NCBI RefSeq assembly: GCF_017168255.1
Contig: NZ_JABFAP010000001.1
Span: 2,907,900-2,971,899 of the forward strand
Reading direction: 5' to 3'
Length of the DNA stretch: 64,000 nucleotides
Source: Agrococcus sp. KRD186
Lineage (GTDB): Bacteria; Actinomycetota; Actinomycetes; Actinomycetales; Microbacteriaceae
Shown: piece by piece, positions 24,029 to 32,561 of the stretch
How positions within the stretch are numbered: the first letter of the stretch is position 1
Layout: each line of letters begins with the position of its first letter
The notes under the pieces: generated by a model
Database searches by the model: none
Seen by the model: the letters and a program-made list of their open reading frames with translations, nothing else
Told to the model about the DNA's origin: nothing
Made by a program: the position numbers and the translations under genes

Positions 24029-25152
24029 CGCACGCCGTCGTGCCAGACGCCGACCGGCTCGAGCCGCGCATCCAGCGCGACCAGGTCTGCCCGTGCACCC
24101 ACGCGGAGCGTGCCGAGGTCGTCGCGACCCAGGGCATCCGCCGGTGCACGCGTCGCCGCATCGAGGGCGGTCTCGAGCGGGACGCCGGCGGCGACCAGCA
24201 CCCGGATCGCGCGATCGAGCGTGAGCGTCGAGCCGGCGATCGCGCCGCTGCCCGCGAGCCTGGGCAGCCCCTGCTCGACGCGCACGTCGAGGGAGCCGAT
24301 GCGGGAGTCGCCGTCGGCCATGCCGGCAGCGGCCATCGCGTCGGTGACGAGCGCGATGCGGCCGGGCGCCGCCTGCAGCAGCAGCGCGAGCATCTCGGGC
24401 GCGACGTGCTCGCCATCGGCGATCGCCTCGAGGGTGACGCGCGCATCGAGCAGCGCGGCGGCGAGGGGCCCTGGGGAGCGGTGGTGCATGGGCGGCATGC
24501 CGTTGCAGGCGTGGGTGAGCAGCGTCGCGCCCGCGTCGAAGGCGGCGCGCACCGTGTCGGCGTCGGCGCCGGTGTGGCCGACGGCGACCAGCACTCCCGC
24601 GTCGGTGAAGCTGCCGATGGCGTCGAGCGCGTCGGGCAGCTCGGGCGCGACGGTGACCTGCAGCAGCCGGCCGTCGCCGGCCTCGAGCAGTCGCTCGACC
24701 GACTCCGGCGTCGGTGCCTGCAGCGCCGCCGGGTCGTGGGCGCCGCGGTGGCTGTCGGCCAGGAACGGGCCCTCGAGGTGCACGCCGAGCAGTGCTCCGT
24801 CGGCGGCGCACGCGGCGGCCGCGGCGGCGACGCGGGGCAGCAGCTGCTCGAGCGGCGCGGTGACGAGCGAGACCGCCTGCCGCGTCGCGCCGTGCGCCGA
24901 GCGGAAGGCGGCGATGGCAGCCCAGTCGGGCTCGTCGTCGTCGAAGGCCGAGCCGAGGGCGCCGTGGCAGTGCAGGTCGACGAAGCCGGGTGCCAGCGTG
25001 GCATCGGGCAGCGCCAGATCGGGGCTGCGCGGCGGCGCTCCCTGGCCGAGCGCGGTGATGACGCCGCCCTCGGACTGCAGCCACGCATCCGGCACCAGCA
25101 CGCCTTCGAGGAGCGCACCGCCTGCGGTCAGCAGCAGGCTGGGCGGAGTCAC
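24022..25152 (-). CDS. nagA: N-acetylglucosamine-6-phosphate deacetylase
   Basis: Removes acetate from GlcNAc 6-phosphate, the step before NagB. 376-residue amidohydrolase: metal-binding GFVDLHCHGALG, HLEGPFL, VGHTGAD, LTHACNGMPPMHHR and the catalytic Asp in LVTDAMAAAGM. GTG start at 25152 has TAGGCT (rc of 25159-25164) 6 nt upstream, a leaderless layout. The promoter's -10 abuts the hairpin 25165-25194. No GlcNAc transporter is in the window. Confidence 0.93.
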   Translation of the reverse strand: MTPPSLLLTAGGALLEGVLVPDAWLQSEGGVITALGQGAPPRSPDLALPDATLAPGFVDLHCHGALGSAFDDDEPDWAAIAAFRSAHGATRQAVSLVTAPLEQLLPRVAAAAAACAADGALLGVHLEGPFLADSHRGAHDPAALQAPTPESVERLLEAGDGRLLQVTVAPELPDALDAIGSFTDAGVLVAVGHTGADADTVRAAFDAGATLLTHACNGMPPMHHRSPGPLAAALLDARVTLEAIADGEHVAPEMLALLLQAAPGRIALVTDAMAAAGMADGDSRIGSLDVRVEQGLPRLAGSGAIAGSTLTLDRAIRVLVAAGVPLETALDAATRAPADALGRDDLGTLRVGARADLVALDARLEPVGVWHDGVRH

Positions 25153-25164
25153 GCCGTCAGCCTA

Positions 25165-25194
25165 TGCGGCATCGAGCGAGCGCTCGATGCCGCA
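25165..25194 (-). terminator. Terminator of the secreted nuclease gene, abutting the nagA promoter
   Basis: Perfect 13-bp stem (arms 25165-25177 and 25182-25194, 4-nt loop) 9 nt beyond the nuclease stop on the minus strand. Its far edge touches the nagA -10 box, so it could also act as an operator. Confidence 0.7.
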
Positions 25195-25203
25195 CGGCCT
25201 TGG

Positions 25204-27702
25204 TCACCAGGCGCGCGGCCCGTGCCCGTTGCCGGGAGGGTTGTCGCCGAAGACCGGGTGTCCGCTGCCGAAGCCGCGGCCCGGGTGCGCGTCGCCGAAG
25301 ACCGGGTGGTCGTCGCCGAAGCCCGGGTGGCCAGCACCCGGCTCGTCCGTGTCGAACGAGAGCCCGATCACGACGGCGTCGTGATCGCTCGCGCGGTACG
25401 AGTCCGGTGCGAACAGGGCGTCCTGCGCATCCCGCTTGAACTCCATCGTGTAGTCGATCAGGCTCGCCTCGTCGGCGTTCGCGTGCCAGGCGGCAGCGCC
25501 GACGACGAACGGCAGCGCACCGGCGTCGGCGATGCCGTAGTCGAGGTAGCCGAGCTGGCCGTCGAAGACGTAGGTGTAGGCGTCCTCGCCCTGGAACTGC
25601 TCCAGCAGATCCGTCCAGCCGGCGCCCTCGAGCGTGGTGATCGGGTCCTCGTGGTCGTACGAGTTGAGGTCGCCGATGATGAGCGAGCCGTCCGCCTCGA
25701 TGCCCGTCGGGTTCGCCGCGAGCCAGTCGGACAGCGCCGCTGCCGCCGCGGTGCGCACCGTGTTGCAGTTGCCCTGCTCGGGCTCACCGGTGTCGCCCTC
25801 GCACGCGGAGCCCTTGGACTTCAGGTGGTTGACGGAGATGGTGAGCGTGGTGTCGCTCGCGAGGTCGCGGAACGTCTGCGCGAGCGCGGGGCGGTTCTTC
25901 GAGTCGTCGAAGCGGGGGTCGACGCTCGCGTCGAGCACCGCGTGCGGGCCCTCCGGCGCGACGAGCGCCGGCTGGTAGATCAGCGCGGTCGTGATCGCGT
26001 CGGTGCCGAGCATGCCGGTGTCGATGCCGGCCCACTGCTGCATGCCCGCGGCGGCGTTGAGCGCTGCGACGAGCGTGTCGAGCGCGACCCCGTCGTTGTT
26101 CTCGATCTCGAGCAGGCCGACAATCGCCGAGTCGAGCTCGTTGATCGCGGCGACGATCTTCGCCTCCTGGCGGTCGAACTCCTCCGCCGTGACCGCACCG
26201 CGGTCGCCGAGCGTCGTGAAGTAGTTCAGCACGTTGAACGCTGCGACCTCGAGGCTCGAGCCGTCGATCTCGGGCGCAGCCGTTCGCTGGTTCACGGCCT
26301 GGTAGGTGCCAGCCGCGGTCGGCTGGATCGCCCACGTGTCGAAGCGCCAGTCGAGCACGCCCGTGATGCCGGTGATCGTGTCGCCGCCGCGGAAGAGATT
26401 CGCGAGCGTGAACTCCTCGAGATTGCCGGGGTGGATTGCCGGGTCGGGGTTCTGGAACGAGCGCGCGTCGTCGATCGTGATGCGGTTCGCTGCGTTGGCC
26501 TCGCGCACGGCTGCGGCCTCGGCAGAGCCGGGCGCCGCGACCGCGGTGGGCTGCATCTGGCGCTCGGTGCCCACGACCACCTGGCCGTAGCGGCCGTAGT
26601 TGAAGTATTCGAGGATCGAGAGCGACTGCGGCAGCGTGACGAGCATGTTCTCGAGCGACTCGTGATCGTCGACGGGCAGGGTCAGCTCGACGGCCGCGGG
26701 GAGCGCGGCATCGCCGCAGTCGAGCACGGCGCCGTTCGCGATCTGCGTCATGCCGAAGTACTCGGACGGGGTGCCCGTGACCTGTACGAGGTCGCCGGCG
26801 ACGAGCTCGGGCGCGTTCGGCGCGTAGATGAAGATGCCGTCGCTCGTCGCGGGGTTGTCGTCGCCCGCGTCCTGCAGCGAGACGCCGTCGAAGCCGCCGA
26901 CCTGGAAGTCGCCGGTGACGACGCCCTCGACGGTGACCGGCGTCGTGATCGTGGTCGCGTCGCCCTCGCCCTGCACGGTGCCGATCGGCGTGATGCCCTC
27001 GGTGACGCACTCCTGCTCGACCGGCGGCTGCTCCTCGTCGGCGAACACCTCGTTGGCTGCGCCGGGTGTGTTCAACGCCTGGCCGACCGTGGCGGGGCCG
27101 GTGTAGCCGTCGATGCCCAATCCGTTGAAGTGGTTACGCACCCAGTCCGTGGCCGCATCCATGTCCCTGCCGTCAGGCACGCGGCTCGCGCCGCCCGGAG
27201 CGAACTCGGCGCCGTCGTAGGCAACGCCGAGCGTGGTGCCGTAGGTGAGGTCGCCGGTGCCGCCGTCGTGCACGGCCACCGCGTCGACGAGCTCGAACGC
27301 CACGCCGATGTCGATGGCGCCGTCGTCACCGACGTCGATGTCGGTGCCGAGGGATGCCGAGCCCCGCACGAGCAGCAGGGAGACCGAGCCGTTCTCGAGG
27401 TCGCCGGGAGCCAGCGAGAGTAGGCCGATGCCGTTCGCATCGAGCACGGGTGCGGTCCACACACCGTCGACGAAGCCGAGGAATGCGCCCTCGTCGCCCT
27501 CGATCTCGAGCAGCGAGTAGCCGCTCAGATCCGTGCCTGGTGTTGCGTGGATCTCGATGTACTCGACATCGGTGCTGCCGGTGGTGTTCACCGAGAACTC
27601 GTTGATGACCGGATGATCGGCGGCCATCGCGGGGGTGGCGACGAGGCCTGTCAGGGCGAGCGCGGCGACCGTTCCGGTGCCGAGCAGTGTGCGTGCGTGC
27701 AT
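25204..27702 (-). CDS. Secreted ExeM/NucH-family endonuclease
   Basis: An 832-residue extracellular DNase. Signal peptide residues 1-28 (ends TPAMAA), lamin-tail-like domain (VINEFSVNTTGSTDVEYIEI, about 30-200), OB-fold region (about 230-330, TPVTVEGVVTGDFQ), then an endonuclease/exonuclease/phosphatase domain (about 480-785): VAAFNVLNYFTTLGD, LLEIENND, NHLKSKGSAC, IIGDLNSY and the catalytic SDHDAVV. The last 45 residues are a Gly/His/Pro/Asp repeat with units like DDHPVFGD and no sorting motif. GTGGAG-type RBS before ATG. Likely acts on extracellular DNA for nutrient or phosphate gain. Confidence 0.9.
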   Translation of the reverse strand: MHARTLLGTGTVAALALTGLVATPAMAADHPVINEFSVNTTGSTDVEYIEIHATPGTDLSGYSLLEIEGDEGAFLGFVDGVWTAPVLDANGIGLLSLAPGDLENGSVSLLLVRGSASLGTDIDVGDDGAIDIGVAFELVDAVAVHDGGTGDLTYGTTLGVAYDGAEFAPGGASRVPDGRDMDAATDWVRNHFNGLGIDGYTGPATVGQALNTPGAANEVFADEEQPPVEQECVTEGITPIGTVQGEGDATTITTPVTVEGVVTGDFQVGGFDGVSLQDAGDDNPATSDGIFIYAPNAPELVAGDLVQVTGTPSEYFGMTQIANGAVLDCGDAALPAAVELTLPVDDHESLENMLVTLPQSLSILEYFNYGRYGQVVVGTERQMQPTAVAAPGSAEAAAVREANAANRITIDDARSFQNPDPAIHPGNLEEFTLANLFRGGDTITGITGVLDWRFDTWAIQPTAAGTYQAVNQRTAAPEIDGSSLEVAAFNVLNYFTTLGDRGAVTAEEFDRQEAKIVAAINELDSAIVGLLEIENNDGVALDTLVAALNAAAGMQQWAGIDTGMLGTDAITTALIYQPALVAPEGPHAVLDASVDPRFDDSKNRPALAQTFRDLASDTTLTISVNHLKSKGSACEGDTGEPEQGNCNTVRTAAAAALSDWLAANPTGIEADGSLIIGDLNSYDHEDPITTLEGAGWTDLLEQFQGEDAYTYVFDGQLGYLDYGIADAGALPFVVGAAAWHANADEASLIDYTMEFKRDAQDALFAPDSYRASDHDAVVIGLSFDTDEPGAGHPGFGDDHPVFGDAHPGRGFGSGHPVFGDNPPGNGHGPRAW

Positions 27703-27825
27703 GGGTCCACTCCGTCGGGGGCAAGGGGTGGGATCAACCTAGCCCGCTGCAGTGGCATTGGCGAGAGCCTGATGTGAACGCGCGATGAAGCCGCGCGGAA
27801 CGAGAGCCGGTGCGCAGCGGTTGCG

Positions 27826-28674
27826 TCAGCGGAAGATGATGGTGCGCTGCCCGTCGAGCAGCACGCGGTCCTCGGCGAACCACTGCACCGCGCGCGAGAG
27901 CGTGCGCGACTCGACGTCCTGCCCGATCGCGACGAGCTGCGCGGGGGTCTGCGTGTGCTCGACGCGCTCGACGTTCTGCTCGATGATCGGGCCCTCGTCG
28001 AGGTCGCTGGTGACGAAGTGGGCGGTGGCGCCGATGAGCTTGACGCCGCGGGCGTGCGCCTGCCGGTAGGGGTTGGCGCCCTTGAAGCCGGGCAGGAAGG
28101 AGTGATGGATGTTGATCAGCCGACCCTCGAGCGCGTTGCACAGCTCGGGCGAGAGGATCTGCATGTAGCGGGCGAGCACCACCAGCTCGATGCCCTCGGC
28201 CTCGACCACCTCGAGCACGCGGGCCTCGAACGCGGCCTTCGTGGACGCATCCGTCACCGGGGCGTGCTCGAAGGGCACGTCGTAGAAGGCGGCGAGCGAG
28301 CCGAGCTCCGCGTGGTTCGACATCACCAGCGGGATGTCGACCGAGAGCTGGCCGGCGCGCTGGCGGAAGAGCATGTCGTTCAGGCAGTGCGCCGCCTTCG
28401 ACACCAGCACCAGGGTCTTGAGCGGGCGGCCGACATCGTCGAGCTGCCACTGCATGCCGTAGCGCTCGACGACGGGCGCCAGCCGAGCCTCGAAGTCGGC
28501 CCGCTCCGCCTCGGCCTGCACCTGCAGCCGCATGAAGAAGCGGTCGGTGTCGGCGGAGGAGAACTGCTGCGACTCGGTGATGTTGCCGCCGCACTCGACG
28601 ATCGCGCCCGAGATGGCGTGCACGATGCCCGGCCGGTCGTCGCAGACGAACGACAGGATCCAGTGGTTGCTCAC
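27826..28674 (-). CDS. purU: Formyltetrahydrofolate deformylase
   Basis: Hydrolyses 10-formyl-THF to formate and THF, balancing one-carbon pools. 282 residues: N-terminal ACT domain (ILSFVCDDRPGIVHAISGAI, about 5-80) and a C-terminal formyltransferase-like domain with NIHHSFLPGFKGANPYRQA (catalytic Asn/His) and SDLDEGPII (catalytic Asp). GTG start has TAGACT (rc of 28682-28687) 7 nt upstream: leaderless. It is one of five folate/purine one-carbon genes in the window. Confidence 0.95.
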   Translation of the reverse strand: MSNHWILSFVCDDRPGIVHAISGAIVECGGNITESQQFSSADTDRFFMRLQVQAEAERADFEARLAPVVERYGMQWQLDDVGRPLKTLVLVSKAAHCLNDMLFRQRAGQLSVDIPLVMSNHAELGSLAAFYDVPFEHAPVTDASTKAAFEARVLEVVEAEGIELVVLARYMQILSPELCNALEGRLINIHHSFLPGFKGANPYRQAHARGVKLIGATAHFVTSDLDEGPIIEQNVERVEHTQTPAQLVAIGQDVESRTLSRAVQWFAEDRVLLDGQRTIIFR

Positions 28675-28694
28675 CCGATCGAGTCTAGGCCGGG

Positions 28695-28976
28695 TCAGGC
28701 CGCCCGCTCGTGCTCGGCGAGGGCGGTGGCGATGCGGTCGATCGCGTCGTCGACCTCCTCGGTCGCGTAGGCGTCGCGGCCGCGCCCGGTCGGCAGGGTC
28801 GCCTCGTGCACATCCTCGGCGAGCAGCTCGACGGCGCCCTCGGCGTCTCCCTCATATGCACGAAGGGTGCGGATGACGTGGTCGAGCCAGTCATCGACGG
28901 CGTCGGCGGCGTAGCCGGCCCGGAAGAGGCCGGCGGGGGAGAAGCGGAGATCGACGACCTCGGCGGAGGTGAGCAT
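28695..28976 (-). CDS. Small DivIVA-domain protein
   Basis: A 93-residue protein with a single DivIVA-like N-terminal segment (LRFSPAGLFRAGYAADAVDDWLDHVI, residues about 10-35) followed by an amphipathic helix; it lacks the long coiled coil of true DivIVA/Wag31. Family members often sit at cell poles or septa through the N-terminal domain, but the role of short versions is unknown. ACAGTA at 28983-28988 (TACTGT on the coding strand) is 6 nt before ATG, a leaderless layout. Divergent from the MFS gene. Confidence 0.75.
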   Translation of the reverse strand: MLTSAEVVDLRFSPAGLFRAGYAADAVDDWLDHVIRTLRAYEGDAEGAVELLAEDVHEATLPTGRGRDAYATEEVDDAIDRIATALAEHERAA

Positions 28977-29029
28977 GCGGCGACAGTATCGAGCGAGCCT
29001 GACCGTGGACTCGGCGTAGGCTCAACGCC

Positions 29030-30244
29030 GTGAGTGAGCAGACGGCGACCGGGCAGCGGCAGGCACGGCCCTTCCCGATGGCGGCGCTGCTCGTGCTGGC
29101 GCTGACCATCTTCGTCAACATCTCGGTCGAGATGCTGCCGATGGGCCTGGTGCTGCCGATGAGTCGCGACCTGGGCGTCACCGAGAGCGCGATCGGCCTG
29201 CTCGTGTCGGTGTTCGCCTTCACCGTCGTCGCCTCCTCGACCACGCTCATCCGCCTCACCCGCCGCGTGCCGCGGCACCTGCTGGTGATCAGCGTGCTGC
29301 TGGTCTTCACCGCCTCCTGTCTCGCGACCGCGATCGTGCCGACCTACGAGTGGATCGTGGCGATGCGCATCATCGGCGGCCTCGCCCACGGCGTCTTCTG
29401 GACGGTCGTGGGCGCCTACGCCGCCTACCTGGTGCCGCCCGAGCAGCTGGGGCGCGCGGTCGCCATCACGAGCGCCGGCGGCTCGCTCGCCTTCGTGCTG
29501 GGCCTGCCGGTCTCGACGCTGCTCGGCCAGGCCGTCGGCTGGCGCTGGGCGTTCGCGGTGTTCGGCATCGCCTGCCTGTTCGCGGCGCTCGCGGTCTGGA
29601 AGGTGCTGCCGCCCGTCGACCACCTGAAGGATGTCGCGACGACCGAGACCGGGTCGCTGGCACTGCCGGTCGAGGGCTCGCGGGTGTCGATGAGCGGCAT
29701 GGTCGTCGCGATCATCTCGACCACGCTGGCGATGACCGGGCAGTACGCCTTCTATACGTTCATCGCGCCGTTCCTGGTGCAGCACGCGCAGCTGCCGGAG
29801 GAGTGGCTGAGCCCGGCGCTGCTGGCCTACGGCGTGATGGGCGCGATCGCGGTGCTGGCGCTGACCATCTGGCTCGGCGGTCGCCCGCTCGCCGGTGTCG
29901 TCGCCTGCATGATCGTGATGCTGCTGACGATGGTGGTGCTCGCGCTCTCGACCGTGCTGCCGCTGACCTTCGCGGCCATCCTGGTGTGGGGCCTCGCGAT
30001 GGGGGCGCTGCCGCCGCTGCTGCAGACGCGGCTGCTCGAGGCCGCGCCCGAGCGGCTGCTGCAGCCGGCCATGGCCTGGTACACGACCGGCTTCAACACC
30101 GGCATCGGTGCCGGTGCGCTGCTGGGCGCGATCGCCTTCGACAGCTGGGGACCGGGATCGTTGCCCTGGGTGCTCTTCACCGGCATCGCGGTGAGCCTCC
30201 TGCTGGTGGCGATCAGCAGCGTGCGCCGCTCGCGCACCGCCTGA
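29030..30244 (+). CDS. MFS transporter, DHA1-like
   Basis: A 404-residue major facilitator with 12 hydrophobic helices. The motif-A-like loop is RLTRRVPRHLL between helices 2 and 3, and helix 4 has RIIGGLAHGVFWTVVGAYAAYLVPPEQLGRA, typical of DHA1 drug or sugar efflux proteins (arabinose/chloramphenicol efflux type). GTG start with TAGGCT at 29017-29022, 7 nt upstream, indicates a leaderless transcript. Substrate unknown. Confidence 0.85.
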   Translation: MSEQTATGQRQARPFPMAALLVLALTIFVNISVEMLPMGLVLPMSRDLGVTESAIGLLVSVFAFTVVASSTTLIRLTRRVPRHLLVISVLLVFTASCLATAIVPTYEWIVAMRIIGGLAHGVFWTVVGAYAAYLVPPEQLGRAVAITSAGGSLAFVLGLPVSTLLGQAVGWRWAFAVFGIACLFAALAVWKVLPPVDHLKDVATTETGSLALPVEGSRVSMSGMVVAIISTTLAMTGQYAFYTFIAPFLVQHAQLPEEWLSPALLAYGVMGAIAVLALTIWLGGRPLAGVVACMIVMLLTMVVLALSTVLPLTFAAILVWGLAMGALPPLLQTRLLEAAPERLLQPAMAWYTTGFNTGIGAGALLGAIAFDSWGPGSLPWVLFTGIAVSLLLVAISSVRRSRTA

Positions 30245-30279
30245 GCGGCGGCCCGGCCGCATCCGGTCGGGCGCATCCG

Positions 30280-31413
30280 TCAGGCGAGCTCCGGCCGCTT
30301 CTGCCGGAACGCGCGCGCGGGCTGATCGTCGCCATCCCACACCTGCGTGATGCCCCACGCCACCGCGGCGATCGGCACCGAGAGCACCGCGCCCACGATG
30401 CCGGCGAGCACGGTGCCGATGGTGAGGGCGATGAGGATGACGAGGGCGTGCAGCTTGAGCGAGCGGCCCATGACCACCGGCTGCAGGAAGTTGCCCTCGA
30501 GCTGGTTCACGACGATGACCCCGCCCAGCACGATCAGCGCAGTGGGCAGGTCGTTGGCGACGAGCGCGACGAGCGTCGCGAGCGCCCCGGCGAGCGTGGC
30601 GCCGACCATCGGGATGAAGGCGAGCAGGAAGACGAGCACAGCGAGCGGCAGCGCGAGCGGCACCTGCAGGATCCAGAGCACGAGGCCGATGCCCACGGCG
30701 TCGACGGCTGCGACGATGGCGGTGCCGCGCACGTAGCCGCCGAGCGTTTCGACGGTCTTGCCACCGATGCGCTTGCCGCGCGCGTATGCCTCCCCCTCGA
30801 AGGGGCGCAGCAGGAACTCCCAGATGCGCGGGCCGTCCTTGAGGAAGAAGAACAGCACGACGATCATCAGCACGAGCCCGGTGGCGAAGCTCGCGGCGGC
30901 GCTCACGCCCGCCAGCGCACCGGAGCCGAACTGCGCGCTGGTGAGGAAGTCGACCAGGGCGTCGCGTGCGCCGATGAGCTGGTCGTCCGTGGGGGCGAAC
31001 GGCAGCGTCGCGACCCATTCCACGACCCGGTCGAAACCCGCGTTCGCCTGCTCGATGAGCTCGCCGATCTGGTCTCGCACCGCGTTGACGATGAGCCACA
31101 CCACGCCGCCGAGCACGAGGACGATCGCCAGCAGGGCGATGATCGTCGCGAGCACGGCCGGCACGCCCTTGCGTCGCATCCACCGCATCACGGGGGAGAA
31201 GGCGGAGGCGAGGATCAGCGCGAGCATGACGGGGATGATGACGACCGTCAGCTGCGTCATCGCGAAGATCGCACCGACGACCACGACGAGCACCAGGATG
31301 GTCTGCAGCGCGCGGGTCGCGAGGCGGCCGAACGTGTCGGCCCACAGTGACAAGGGCGCACGGACGGGTGGCTCGGCGACCACGATCGGGTGCTTCCGGG
31401 TGAACAGGCCCAC
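30280..31413 (-). CDS. AI-2E-family (PerM/YdiK-type) membrane permease
   Basis: A 377-residue AI-2E transporter-family protein: two N-terminal helices (LQTILVLVVVVGAIFAMTQL, VVIIPVMLALILASAF), a central soluble helical stretch, then helices ending in the family signature FIPMVGATLAGALATLVAL and NQLEGNFLQPVVMGRSLKLH. GTG 31413 is preferred for its GAAGGAGA RBS. Members are reported in peptide or autoinducer efflux or Na+/H+ exchange, so no substrate is assigned. Monocistronic, convergent with the MFS gene. Confidence 0.85.
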   Translation of the reverse strand: MGLFTRKHPIVVAEPPVRAPLSLWADTFGRLATRALQTILVLVVVVGAIFAMTQLTVVIIPVMLALILASAFSPVMRWMRRKGVPAVLATIIALLAIVLVLGGVVWLIVNAVRDQIGELIEQANAGFDRVVEWVATLPFAPTDDQLIGARDALVDFLTSAQFGSGALAGVSAAASFATGLVLMIVVLFFFLKDGPRIWEFLLRPFEGEAYARGKRIGGKTVETLGGYVRGTAIVAAVDAVGIGLVLWILQVPLALPLAVLVFLLAFIPMVGATLAGALATLVALVANDLPTALIVLGGVIVVNQLEGNFLQPVVMGRSLKLHALVILIALTIGTVLAGIVGAVLSVPIAAVAWGITQVWDGDDQPARAFRQKRPELA

Positions 31414-31492
31414 GGGTCTCCTTCGGGTGCGTGCTCCCACGCTACCGAGCCTCGCCTGCGAGGTGGGCCTGCGGCAGCGCGCGGGGGAGCGA

Positions 31493-32389
31493 TCAGTCGG
31501 GGGCGACGTCGGCGGGCACCGCGCCGCGCAGCGCCTCGCGCACCGCGGCGATCGCGGGCGAGCCGCTGGAGGCAGCGCGCGCGGCGGTGAAGATCTCGCG
31601 CCTGGGCGCGCCCGGCAGCGGCAGTGCGCGGAATCGCACCTCGGTGCCGACCCCGGTGAGGTCATTCATGATCCCGACCGCGTGGCCGGTCTCGATCAGC
31701 CGCATCTGCGCCTGCAGGTCGGCGGTCGCGAAGCGCACATCGGGCTCGAAGCCGGCCACCCGGCACTGCTGCTCGCCGAAGTGGCGCGAGGCCGCGCCGG
31801 CCGGCTCCATCACCCAGGGGTGGGATGCTGCATCGGCGAGGGTGCGGATGTCGCTGCCGGGCGGCACGGCCAGCCGCAGCGCATCCGTCATCAGCACCTC
31901 GCGGTCGAGCCCCAGATGCTGCGGCGCCGCGTGGCCCGGGTATTGCTCGGCGACCACCAGGTCGAAGTCGCCCACGTGGGTGTCGTAGAGCGCGGTCTCG
32001 GGCTCGCGCTGCACCATCTCGATCCGCAGCTCGGGGGCGGTGTCGGCGAGGATGCGCAGCATGCCGGGCACGAGCGAGAGCGCCGCCGACTGGAACACCG
32101 CGATGCGCACCGTGCCGATGGGGCGGCCGAGTGATGCCGCGACCGCGCGCTCGGCGGTCTCCAGCTCGTCCAGCACCCGCTCGGCATGCTGGGCGAGCAG
32201 CTCGCCCTGCGGGGTCAGCGCCAGTCGGCGACCCTGCTTGTGGGTGAGGGGCACGCCGACCTCGCGCTCGAGCGCGCTGAGCTGCTGCGAGACGGCACTC
32301 GGCGCGTAGGCGAGGGCCGCGGCGACCGCCGCGATCGTGCCGCGCAGCCGCAGCTCGCGCAGCAGCCGGAGCCGTCGAACCTCGAGCAT
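31493..32389 (-). CDS. LysR-family regulator, probable regulator of putA
   Basis: A 298-residue LysR-type regulator: HTH at residues about 1-60 (MLEVRRLRLLRELRLRGTIA, YAPSAVSQQLSALEREVGVPL), then a substrate-binding-protein-like sensor domain (IGTVRIAVFQSAALSLVPGML, DLVVAEQYPG). ATG 32389 starts the domain precisely; an upstream in-frame ATG would add 12 unrelated residues. It is divergent from putA with a 172-bp shared region, the classic layout for a LysR regulator and its target, so control of proline catabolism is inferred. Confidence 0.88.
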   Translation of the reverse strand: MLEVRRLRLLRELRLRGTIAAVAAALAYAPSAVSQQLSALEREVGVPLTHKQGRRLALTPQGELLAQHAERVLDELETAERAVAASLGRPIGTVRIAVFQSAALSLVPGMLRILADTAPELRIEMVQREPETALYDTHVGDFDLVVAEQYPGHAAPQHLGLDREVLMTDALRLAVPPGSDIRTLADAASHPWVMEPAGAASRHFGEQQCRVAGFEPDVRFATADLQAQMRLIETGHAVGIMNDLTGVGTEVRFRALPLPGAPRREIFTAARAASSGSPAIAAVREALRGAVPADVAPD

Positions 32390-32420
32390 CGTCGGCCTCC
32401 CGCAGACCAGCAGCCAAAGC

Positions 32421-32450
32421 ATCACTCAACGTGATGCATATTCATCGTGA
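32421..32450. promoter_or_regulatory. AT-rich putative operator between lysR and putA
   Basis: The region contains CGTGATGCATATTCATCGTG: GATG (32432-32435) and CATC (32443-32446) flank an ATAT core in an otherwise very GC-rich stretch. This resembles a LysR-type dyad (T-N11-A). Exact promoters of either gene are not clear. Confidence 0.45.
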
Positions 32451-32561
32451 ACCGTCACTGTACCTGAACGATGGTTGCGGGCAAACTGGCCGCGACGCGC
32501 ATGTCGGCGCGCACCACACCCACGCGGGCACGCCCGCGGCACGGCGAGAGAGGGCAGCAGC

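Noticed and set aside
24025..27423. 1132-codon open frame opposite nagA and the nuclease
   Set aside because: Antisense to two recognised enzymes; shadow composition.
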